Of a DNA stretch of 64,000 nucleotides, positions 9,030 to 18,700 are shown piece by piece. Positions within the stretch are counted from its first letter, which is position 1. Each line of letters begins with the position of its first letter. The notes under the pieces were generated by a model. It did not search any database. It was given only the letters and a program-made list of their open reading frames with translations, and had not been told where the DNA came from. The stretch lies in NCBI RefSeq assembly GCF_029784135.1, contig NC_073746.1:294896089-294960088 (forward strand), written 5' to 3'. The translations under genes and the position numbers were made by a program. Source of the stretch: Toxorhynchites rutilus septentrionalis. Taxonomy: Eukaryota > Arthropoda > Insecta > Diptera > Culicidae.

Positions 9030-10690
9030 GGAGGTTGTGTCCAAGACACGACCGCATTGTTGACGTAGAACTACGCTGTAGTTTAATTCAAGTCGCTTGT
9101 TTATAACTGCGAATATTATTTTATAATGCTACCAAATTTTAGAAATAACCATTCTACCAGTTTGGTCGTACTGAAATATTTTTTTCTTGTAGAATCCTTT
9201 GACGATTATTGTTTGATGATTCATGTTTGTCCTCGCAGAACAATACATGCTCGAGATAAGCGCAGTTATAATCCTTAGTGGAGAAAGTTTTGCTACTGGC
9301 AAGCGAAACCAAATCACATACAAAATTCCAGAACGACATTTACTTTCTTGATGAGTAGATAAACGGAATAAACTCTTTCTGTTAATCTCAGTAACCTCGA
9401 AAAGAGTAGCACTGCTTTATTATGATCAAGATTAGCGCAAATGCAATCTTAGTTGAAGGGAACCCAAATAAATCAATAACTTATTATAACTTATTGGATA
9501 ACTTGGCACTCCCAAATATTTTTTTGGTGCACAACCTTAACACATGATTCATCATAGCGTCAGTTCAATGCATTGATGCAATGTCAAAGGTACCAACGAA
9601 GCCTTTATGATGACAAAAAACAAGCAATGTCAACTGCTTGGAAAAAGGCTGAAAATTTGTCTCAGCAGAGATTCATTACTAATACCCTAGTGCAAATATT
9701 TCCCTCCCGCTATCTCCCCTCCTTGTCGCCACGTTCGGATCGAACGTGGATGTTCACCCGCAACAGCGCAATACATTGAAATGCACGCACGTACACACTC
9801 AAATATCCATATACCGATGGCTTGAAGCAATTAAAAATGCACACACTTATCTCCGTTTTGCGATCTTCTCAACAGAAGCCCTTTTTGTTAATATTGCCAG
9901 TCTTGATCAGCTTAGCTGTCATCCTTTGTGGAGAGAGTTTTGCTACCGTTATACGAAACCAAATCACAGACAAAATTCCAGAACATTTATTTTCTTGGTG
10001 AGCCGACGTCAAGCTAGGCTGATGATTCCCCACACAATTGTATAGCTCAGAATCTTAATGCAATGGCGTCAGTTTGATGCAATTATTGCAATGCTAGAGT
10101 CATCAGCGAGTGAGTAATTTGGTCGCGTCCACAGCTCAATCCGATACTAAGACATGTGAGACTTTAAACTTCTTTAGTTCGTTCGTCTCTAACCTTCAAA
10201 AAGGCCCTTGGAAAACTTTGCTTTTTCTTCGTATTACTCCTCCACTTCTCACCGTCCAGCTCACCCAGCAACGATGTTGTTCAGTCGGTGTCCTCACGAA
10301 GAATGAAAGTTTGCCTCAGCGAGATTCACTGTTTATACTCTAGGCAAATATTCCCCTTTGTTCTTCTTCTTTTCCTTTGTTCACGGAGACTTTAAGTCTT
10401 ACGATTTCCCCTCCGTTGCTCGTCCCTAAGTTGCTCGTTTTTGACAGCTCTGTTCGGGAAAGCACACAAATGGACAAAACAAATGTATGGGAAAATGAAA
10501 ACGCTTCTAGTTTTCATGAATTTTAACCATTTACACACCATCGGATTGTAATGTAAAGCAAAATCCCAAAATCCGTTCGCGGCAAAAATAGTTACTAACG
10601 TTAACTTTATTTCATAAAAACGTGACCTGTTTTCTGATTTGGCACCCTTAATGAAAGACGTAGTTCTACGTCAAAAAGTTTGCGGAACAT
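9030..10690. repeat. GACGTAG-bordered repeat with internal direct duplication
   Basis: The segment lies inside fold-back sequence: CTTGACATGTTTCTAAATAG ends before it and GGAACATGTCAAACGTGATA resumes after it. It has GACGTAGAACTACG near its left edge (9051) and GACGTAGTTCTACGTC near its right edge (10649). Internally a block near 9276-9360 recurs directly at 9925-10010, and another near 9640-9720 recurs at 10285-10375, giving a period of about 650 bp. Parts resemble 51080-51250 and 60449-61911. No coding sequence is recognised, and the class is unknown. Confidence 0.55.
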
Positions 10691-11484
10691 GTCAAACGTG
10701 ATAATTTACACACTAAAATGTTACGAGTTAAACGTTAATAGTCATTTTTCGAACAGAACATGAAAAAGTTGTTGCTAGGAAAACTGATTCCCTGTAGCAG
10801 TGCCCTTCTTCTTATTTATGGATGACTTGTTATCTTGCTATTTTTTTTCTTCAGAATTGAAAAAAATATCTTTAAAAAAATGGATTTTAATTTTCAAAAT
10901 ATTTTTTTTCAATGACTTTTTTTTAAATTTGTTTGTTTTTTTTAAATTAATACATAAATAATTTCCTACATTTCATTCTTTGGCCAACATTTCGTAGTTC
11001 TTATAACTTTTGAGTGAGAATTTTTTTGAAATTTTGATTTTGTTTTTCAAACTTTAAACAAAATTATTTCAAAAATTGAAATTATTATTTCTCGAAAAAA
11101 AAGTTTTTTTTAAAATTTTGGATGAAAATTATATGAATAACCCATTAACTTACCAACAACTCACATCGAGAGAAAGACGCTGCTACAGGAAAAAGTTTAG
11201 CTAACAATAACTTTTTCATGTTTTCTTTGAAAAATTACTATTAATGTTTAACACGATTATCGCGGTGTTATCGCGATTGACATACTCTGCAAACTTTTTT
11301 CTATTTAGCAACACATCGAGAACATGTCGAACGCGACAATTTACACACAAAAATGTTACGAGGAGATTTTCAGGAGTCTTCATACAAAATGCCATATATT
11401 CCAGAAACTATAAAAGTTAGATAGTTGATATCTTCGACAAAAGTTCATATTTTAATAAGGCTTAAAACTTTGTCGAATACACTA

Positions 11485-11653
11485 CAGCGTGGGGCATAAG
11501 TCACGCAACGCTCTATGAAGGAAAAAAATATGAAGATCGCGGTGCAACTATCGAGCGTGTTAGTTCCTAAGCGGTTCGACTGCCGTCGTAGAGGTAATAT
11601 ATATATGTCAGAGGAATATTTGTGCAAATCGGTTGCGTGACTGCCCCACGCTG
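11485..11653. mobile_element. 169-bp TA-flanked MITE
   Basis: Terminal inverted repeats CAGCGTGGGGCATAAGTCAC (left) and CAGCGTGGGGCAGTCACGCA (right, reverse-complemented) differ by a 3-bp indel. TA duplications sit at 11483-11484 and 11654-11655. The paralogous sequence near 1497-1512 (CACTATATCGC) is the empty site. This is the pattern of a non-autonomous Tc1/mariner-class element. No coding capacity. Confidence 0.9.
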
Positions 11654-11774
11654 TATATCGCTATCTTGACTTTGAAGAAAATTAGAATTAGTTGCAGTTG
11701 CAATTTTCCAAATAAAACATGAAAATTGTTGTTAGAAAAACTTTTTCCCTGTAAAGGTGCCCATCTTCCGATGC

Positions 11775-12804
11775 AAAGAGAAAACATTCGCTCAACACAC
11801 GCTTATGAATGTTATCAAACAGTGTCTTACAAATGACCTTAGCAATGGATACAAAAATTCCTCATCACGCCTTTTGACATCCAACAGCTGGGACCAAGTT
11901 ATATCTGAGTCACTCAATTTTTACCCAATAAGACTCCTCTTGAGTAGCCTGAATTCGTTGTCCGAGTCTTGGTTTGATAGCATGGCGAAATTTTGAGAGT
12001 TTATCAAGGCCGCAGTTTCGATAACTGGATCGCTGACTCCAGTTGCCTAATCTTGAGCAATGGTCGGTTTTCAGGAAAAGTTTGTCGTTACCGTAGAGAT
12101 ACTCATCTCCTTCCAGTTTTATACGTAGTGAATCTATTATGATAGGTACTGATATGTTCTACGATTTTCAGGTGCTGATATGTTGAATTGCTCAGATTTG
12201 GAATGTTGATGATGTAAAGTATGGTTAGTCCATCGGTGCCTATGGTGATGCTCGCGAACCAGAGTGCCTCGTCTATCGATTCGGTTGGTATACCTTGATC
12301 ACTAAGAATTTGAATCATGAATTCTGTCTCTTTTGATGTAATCATTCTGTTATTAACAATTCCTAACATTGATAATGTAATGGAAATTTGAATTTTTATT
12401 ACTTCCTGGTTGATAATGTCTAGATTGAGAATAATGTTTACTAGATCATTTCCTGATTTAACGGCTCTATTTGTTTTGTTTTCTTCCTTAATTAGCTCAT
12501 TAATAATTTCTGTCATGTTATTCAGCCCATCGCAAAAATCGTCATTGATTGAAATTTGTCGATTGCTATTTTCAGTGATTTGGTAAATTCCAGAGTCGAT
12601 GAATCTGGTGAGCCTGACATCCACTTTCAAGCTCTTCCGAGTGCGTCCCATCGTTTTTGTCGTCGGTGTATTTGTTTGAGGTTCGTTTCTAGTTCGTCTA
12701 TTTTTCATTTTAGTAAAGATGTCATTTTTGGGTCGTCGTTTTCTCTTGTCAGAATCTTGGTTTTGTACAGCTAGTGCTATTATTGTTGTGTTTATTTTGT
12801 TCAT
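11775..12804 (-). pseudogene. Possible LTR-retroelement envelope-like relic
   Basis: The main open stretch (12103-12804, 233 residues) is very basic near its start (KRKRRPK) and then Asn/Ile-rich with helical spacing. It ends in a segment containing TIGTDGLTILYIINIP that recalls envelope-like proteins of insect Ty3/gypsy elements. Downstream (11775-12100) the reading continues only with stops and frame changes. No signal peptide, furin-type site or transmembrane segment could be placed with confidence. It may belong to the same family as the gypsy remnant at 33-43 kb, but is not contiguous with it. An unrelated degraded frame is possible. Confidence 0.4.
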
Positions 12805-13370
12805 AACTCTTCATAACTGCCCTGTTACAATCTTGCTCTGGGTTAAATGTACAATTGCTTCATGTTCTTGGTTAAGACTTTGCATTTGCAGTATTCCTAA
12901 CTATGTACGCTTCGATTATTGAATCAATTTTTTTTTTCAATTTAAAAACACTGTCACTTTCTACACAACACTTTCTTTTGGATTTATTGTCTGTTTGGAA
13001 AATTATGTTAGTTTCGCGGGTTTTGTGATATTATAGCGTTCCGGTTAAGGTGGGTCCGGCCTCGACGCTCTGAATAAGTAGTGAGTTATCGGTTTCCGTA
13101 CTTTGCGGTACGGTTTTGACTTAAACTATTTTCTTTCTATTTGTTTATACTCACAGAAAGGTTAGCAGGAAGTACATTAGAGTACTGCGGGATAACGCCT
13201 GGGTCCTGAGAAATCCTATTGAGTGCCGGTTGGCTCGGGTCCTTTTTTCCTGGTGCACTCCTTCGCTTCGCTCCTACGCGCAAGTCCATCGGTTGACGAC
13301 AGATGGAACTCTGGTCCGGAGTAGGAGTAACTTGAACAAGTTAGCTCGGAGCGGCTTCACTATTAGAATA
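12805..13370. other. Unassigned stretch between env-like relic and pogo-like element
   Basis: Moderately GC-rich in its right part (13030-13370), AT-rich on the left. There is a good TA target at its right border. No protein family, RNA or terminal repeat is recognised; it may be the flank or leader of the env-bearing element. Confidence 0.3.
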
Positions 13371-13840
13371 GTGCGGGGCAAAGGTGCGCATGGGGCAAAA
13401 GTGCGCATTGGTCTTTTTGAAGCAAACGAGCATAAAAATTCTACAACAGTGTATTTGTTTGATACATTATTACACCAGCAGCTCACACATATAAACACGA
13501 TACATTTAATGAAAGTGGCAAAAAGTTATGAGGTAAAAAGAGTTTTGCGATGTTTTGATCTAATTGTTTCAGTTTTGGAGATGACCATTTACTTACCTAA
13601 AATAACTGGAAAGTTCGAAATATTCATTCTATAGTAAATGATAGTGCGTATTCGTTTTTGTGAAAAGGTTCAAGAGCTTTTTTTAAAAAAATTATTTGTT
13701 CAAAAATTGTTTGCGGAGCATAATGTGCAATTGGCTGTGGGTTAAAAGTTCGCACTAGCGTTTTGCTCTGAAAAAAAATTATAAAATGTTTTCAACAAAA
13801 TTTTTAACGGGACCCACAAGAAGAAAGCTGATTCGAAGAA

Positions 13841-14205
13841 ATGCACTCCAGAAATGCTCAAATGGCCCGACAGAGGGTTCGGAAGGGAGTCTCGAAGCGT
13901 CGAATTGCGACAGACCTCGGTATTTCTGAATCAGCTCTGAGGAAGAGGCTCATATCAGAAAGTGATTTGCGATTATTTTTTTTATTGACATTTCTACTTC
14001 TGCTGGGATGTGTCTAGGGCGGTTCAGATAGATATTTACGAGTGAGCAGTCTGAGGATCTGGCGGAACACTGCAGGGCACTGGACAAAGCTTTCTATGGT
14101 ATGACTCTCAAAGATTTACGGCGTCTGGCGATTGATTTTACGGAAGCCAAGTCTTCAACCAAGTTGCAAAACTGGCATGAAGAGATTTCGATTCTAGCTT
14201 CATGA
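13841..14205 (+). pseudogene. Pogo/Tigger-type transposase N-terminal relic
   Basis: The translation from ATG 13841 gives a pipsqueak-type helix-turn-helix (VRKGVSKRRIATDLGISES, then ALRKRL), as in pogo-superfamily DNA-binding domains. After about 60 unrelated codons and a stop, it resumes as LGRF, a stop, then IFTSEQSEDLAEHC and AFYGMTLKDLRRLAIDF, the linker motif that follows the HTH in this family. The frame ends at TGA 14203-14205 before any DDE domain. It is a decayed internal-deletion copy, and agrees with the TA-flanked ends of the enclosing element. Confidence 0.7.
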
Positions 14206-14265
14206 GGAACCATTTCTGTCTCTTCGAACCCCACAACAGCACAACGAAGCATCAATAAATATGTA

Positions 14266-15125
14266 CACAAAAAAATGACTCTTTTTTATTTACAAAATAA
14301 AAATTCAATTGCAATATCCAAAATACATATTTTTTAATTTTTTCATACAAAAAAGAAGTCATGCAGTAAATTTAAAAAATTGGCCCAAGATGGTAAAACT
14401 ATTTTTGACGAACTTTGTGGAACATCTAATTTTTAGGAATTTTCGAAACTTCGAATTTTTGTATGTTAACAATCATTTTTAGCCACAAATTATGAATCCT
14501 GATGTGATTTAAAATAAAAAAGGTTATTATCAATCTCCTTCTCAATGTAGCCATTCTCGAAATATTCAAAAAAAATATTTCTAATTTATTGTCTTTTTTA
14601 TAGTAAATAATCCCTTTTAATATGTTTGTAGTGTTATACCGTCATGTTCATGAAATTTTATGAATTTGCTTATAATTTCCAGCAACTTTTCCAAATACAT
14701 CATCATGGTCCTTTTTTGACTCAAGCCTAACTTTTGAAAAGGGCGTATCGATTTGAGTAAGTGAAATCTTTGATAATTTATATCTCAAAAAATATGATTC
14801 GTACCGAAATAGTGTGTTACAAAGAGTTATAGAGTATTGTTGGCTTAATTTGAAAAAAATATACACTGAGAAGAAAAAATAATACCTTTTTTTTATTTAC
14901 AAAATATCATTTTAATTTGCGATATCAAAAAATATGTATTTTTTTATATTTTTTTCAATTTTTTTCATACAAAATAGAAGTCATGTAGAAAATTTAAAAA
15001 ATGGGCCCAAGATGGTAAAACTATTTTTGGCGAAATTTGTGGAACATCGTAACATTATATTATCAATCTCCTTCTAAATGTAACCATTCTCGAGATATTT
15101 TAAAAAATATTTCTAATTTATAATC
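14266..15125. repeat. MITE-like repeat, two direct copies plus an inverted copy at 17140-17420
   Basis: The sequence around 14280-14420 recurs at 14890-15040 (both contain AAGATGGTAAAACTATTTTT) and inverted at 17140-17290. The block at 14755-14870, ending ACACTGAGAA, is inverted at 17290-17395. The pattern is an inverted-repeat element split by later insertions. No reading frame is supported. Confidence 0.6.
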
Positions 15126-15316
15126 TTTTTTATAGTAAACTAGCTGTACCCTGCCACACTTTGCTGTGGCACATTGTGGTGGCCTGGTTAAGTTGAATTT
15201 TTCATTTTTTTATGTTGTAACAACAATCCTAGATGTGTTGGTTGTTTTGTATATTTTATCATAGTTTGAGCCCAATCAGTTTTAACGTACACATAAACGA
15301 ACAGAAAATTTATATA

Positions 15317-16901
15317 CAGTGAGGAAAAATCCTATAAGCGCACCTGGGTTTTCTGAAAATTCTAGATATATAGTAGATAAAACCATTCCTTTTTTACGTA
15401 CTGATTTCCTAATGACTTAATGTGTACTAACTTTGTTGTTTAAGTCATCATTGGTGCAAACATATTTTTTTACTAAAAGTTTTTTAAAATTATGGTGCGA
15501 AATTCTCATAAGCGCAACTGGCATTTTAAATATTTTCCCACCAATATGTAAACATCTTGGCCATTTTTCAACACATCCTGGTAAGGTTGTAACGTGAGAA
15601 CGAGTTAACCACAATCAGCTAAGCAGTGAAGTAGCGCAATTGAATTTGAAGCACGATGCCGAAAGGAAAGTTCTTGGACGAAACTGAGCGGAGATTAATA
15701 ACCGAATTGAAGGATATTGGTTTAAGCAACCGGGAGATAGCAAAGAGGATCGATAGAGGAGAAACAGTGGTCCGGAATTTGTATGATTCCCAAAATATGG
15801 CATCAGAAGGAAGAATAAAGGTAACTGCAAAATTTCAAACCGCGACCGGAACCGCATCATTCAGCTTGGGGAGACTGGAAAATTTAATGCTTCGGAAATA
15901 AGGCAAGAACTGGACCTTCCCATTTCCGAACGACGTGTTTCCCAAATTTTGCGAGGATCTGGACATCTGGTTTACACGAAGAAGGCAAAGAAACCAAACC
16001 TCACCCTAAGGCACATTAAAGCAAGATTGGATTTCGCTAAGCAGCACATGGATTGGAAGGCAGAGTGGGATGAAGTGACTTTTCCGACGAGAAAAAGTTC
16101 AACCTTGATGGTCCCGACTGCTGCGCGTATTATTGGCATGATCTACGAAAAAATCCCGAAGTGCAGTTGAGCAGGAATTTTGGTGGTGGAAGTCTCATGG
16201 CGTGGGCTGCGTTTTCAAGAAAAGGGAAGACTCCTATCGCCACTATTTTGACAAGGATGAACTCCGACAACTATGTAGAGCAACTGGACAGTGTTTTGGT
16301 GCCATTTACAGAAGACATTATGGACGACAACTTCATCTTCCAGCAGGATAATGCTGCCATTCACGTCATTATCATTAAGAAATCATTATCATGGTTTTCC
16401 GAAAGAAACATTCAGGTTATGGACTAGCCAGCTCGTAGCCCGGATCTCAATCCCATCGAGAATCTCTGGGGAATCCTGGTAACGCGAGTCTACAGAGGTG
16501 GACGGAAATTTGCAACAGTTCGTGAGTTGGGAGATGTGTAAGGGACGAGTGGAATAAAATTCCACATGAAATGTTGGATAATCTGATTGAGTCAATGCCA
16601 AACCGTGTCTATGAAACTATTCTGAAAAATGGTAAACCAACCAAATATTGAATGCTGTCATTTTCGTGTATAAATCGTTCTTTGAGAATAAAATCTGATG
16701 TGCGCTTATAAGAATTTCTACCTTGAAAACACGTTTTTCTCATTCTGAATAACTGTTGAGAACAGGTTTGGGACTTTTCTTGGCAAGATAAACTTGATGT
16801 TCGAAGGTCATTTAAATCCAATGAAAATATTTTGGAAATATATATCTAGTTAATCTTACAGCCAAAATATACATGTGCGCTTATAGGAATTTCTCGCACT
16901 G
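15317..16901 (+). mobile_element. Full-length but dead Tc1-like element
   Basis: Terminal repeats are CAGTGAGGAAAAATCCTATA (left) and CAGTGCGAGAAATTCCTATA (right, reverse-complemented), both continuing AGCGCAC. TA duplications lie at 15315-15316 and 16902-16903. The length of 1585 bp fits Tc1 elements. A DD34E-type transposase relic fills the interior. The uninterrupted form of the host repeat is at about 25595-25630. Confidence 0.88.
15656..16651 (+). pseudogene. Tc1-like DD34E transposase, frameshifted
   Basis: The N-terminal helix-turn-helix starts at ATG 15656 (MPKGKFLDETERRLI, then GLSNREIAKRIDRGETVV). The second DNA-binding helix set continues in another frame (LPISERRVSQIL). Catalytic motifs are [17 protein letters not shown] and SPDLNPIENLWG, where Glu is the third acidic residue. 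The frame changes near 15840-15900, 16085-16100 and 16165, and a TAG replaces an expected Trp at about 16424. The C-terminus ends at TGA 16649-16651. Enough remains to place it in the Tc1 family, but no active protein is possible. Confidence 0.85.
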
Positions 16902-17813
16902 TATATATAGAGATAGATGAGGGAAATCGATAAATTTTAAATCACTTCAAAACACAATTTCAGTTCCTGATTTTGTCAAACACGTGGAAAAAAGATGTTT
17001 CCATCACATAGAACACATATTCATTACTGAACAGTCGATTTTATTAGAAGCTCAATTTCTGAAACGCGCTCTGGTCATATATAAAATCATTTTTCTTCCA
17101 ATTTTCCAATTTTTCATGCCGTAACAACACTCCTTGAAGTGGATTGTTTTACCATCTTGGGCCCATTTTTTAAATTTTCTGCATGACTTCTATTTTGTAT
17201 GAAAAAATTAAAAAATATGTATTTTGGATATTGCAAATTGAATTTTTATTTTGTAAATAAAAAAAAGAGTACTAATTTTTTTTTCTCAGTGTACATTTTT
17301 TCATATTCAACCATCAATACTCTATGATTCTTTCTAAGACACTATTTCGGTACGACTCATATTTTTTGAGATATAAATTATCAAACGGAATACACACTTT
17401 CATTGGAATCAAAAATACAAGTTTTAAAAATCTGCATTTTTAGGGCGATTTCATTTGGAATGGATACAATCTATCAATTGTGGGTGGGACGAAGTTCGAA
17501 GTCGAAGTCAGCTAGTTTGTTAATAAAAACGAATTCTGTTTCAAATGTTGGACATTTCAGGATATCTTATATTGTCAGTTTCCTCCCTCTCAAAAATTTC
17601 CACGTGGTATGTTCGACCATAACACCCACTCTTCTCCACCCATAAAAAAACCATAGAACACTCCCCTCCTGCCTACTGGACGGTGCCTACACTCTTTAGT
17701 AATGATGCTTCTCCCGCTTCTGATGATAAACCATTTATTTTTGGTATAAGTTATCTCAGAAGTTCAATTCAATAAGTGCGCACCTTTGCCCCGTGCAATG
17801 CGCACCTTTGTCC

Positions 17814-18700
17814 TAACTATGGGGCAAAGGTGCGCATTTGTCTTTTTGTATTAAAATAGGTATTTGTCCAATTACAAACACAACTCGAGAAATGCTTGTA
17901 CTACGTTTCGAAGGTAATATAAATATATAGTTACAATTTGGTAAGCAAACGGAATTTTATTCTGTTACCAAGTTTAGGTCCCGTGATTCGGGTGCCAGTT
18001 ACGTTTCGGGACGTTCGGATGGCTTTTTTTAAAAAAAAAGCAGAACCATCCTGAACGGAGTCGCAATGTTAACTGATTTATTATTTATTTCATTGAACGC
18101 TGTTTTCATGATTGGGCCTAAAATATGCTTACAATATGTTTTTTGATATTTTTGTGTTTGTGTTTCCGACTCGGTGCACTTGGTCGCGATGTTCCCCGCT
18201 GCTGGTCTACCGTGCCTGGGTGGTAACTTACTGAATATTCTGTATATGAGGCAACCCTAGCCGCAAGTGATATGATTGTTTTTAAAACAATTAAAAAAAA
18301 TTTTAAAGATTAAAAGTTTCTGCGAATATATTGGATCCATTCGAGTGGATGTCCTCTAGTTAACACGTTGAGCCCCGAATTGTTCTTGCTGTGCTTTCTA
18401 TTTAGCCCGCATCAAGAGCCTCTTCACAATAGCAGTATCGGTCCCATCTACCAAAGATACTTATTATACAAATAGAAAATAGTCAGAAATTCGACTAGAA
18501 AGTAGTCACATTTTGGCATCCGAACACAAAACATATATATTTTTATTTTCTTATTTTACAATTGTCAGTCCCAGTCAGTCAGCGCTTCCTATCAAAAAGC
18601 TCAACGTCGCTATGGATCGACGCGGGGATCAACGTGTGAACTATCTTACTGGCAATTGTTATAGAGTTCAGAGAGCATATCATACTGCAATCTAAGCACT
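17814..18700. other. Non-coding stretch with an outward copy of the pogo-like terminus
   Basis: Immediately right of the pogo-like element, 17820-17850 repeats the terminal motif (GGGGCAAAGGTGCGCATTTG), as if another copy began here; no right-hand partner is seen. A hairpin-like run (GGATGGC-T7-A9-GCAGAACCATCC) lies near 18020-18055. The rest is AT-rich without a recognisable gene. Confidence 0.4.

Larger units (their letters stand above)
8736..11774. repeat. Fold-back element related to repeat A
   Basis: Both outer ends carry the same sequence in opposite orientation: CATCGGAAGATGGGC with TTTACAGGGAA on the left (from about 8742), and TTCCCTGTAAAGGTGCCCAT with CTTCCGATG on the right (to 11774). 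Further inverted copies lie at 10757-10815 and 11165-11220. The left flank is a transposase relic and the right flank an unrelated env-like relic, and no target duplication is visible, so at least one border is probably a rearrangement. It contains an inserted repeat (9030-10690) and a MITE (11485-11653). Confidence 0.65.
15143..17130 (-). repeat. Old repeat ('TAGCTGTACC' end), interrupted by a Tc1 element
   Basis: Starts ACTAGCTGTACCCTGCCACA and, read on the minus strand, matches 25380-25690 in the opposite direction, including the TATATA tract followed by TTTTCTGTTCGTTT. The match resumes on the far side of the Tc1 element at 16902, so the Tc1 inserted at TA within this repeat. Related ends CTAGCCGACCC and AGCTGACCCGG occur at 31642 and 33932. 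The class is not resolved. Confidence 0.55.
13371..17813. mobile_element. Pogo-like DNA transposon with doubled terminal motif
   Basis: The left end begins GTGCGGGGCAAAGGTGCGCA after TA (13369-13370) and repeats the core as GGGGCAAAAGTGCGCA. The right end, reverse-complemented, begins GGACAAAGGTGCGCATTGCA and repeats GGGGCAAAGGTGCGCA, followed by TA (17814-17815). A transposase relic with a pogo/Tigger-type helix-turn-helix lies inside. The rest is filled by MITE-like inverted repeats and by an older repeat that itself carries a Tc1 element. The ends are not exact copies, so the borders are good to a few bases. Confidence 0.65.
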
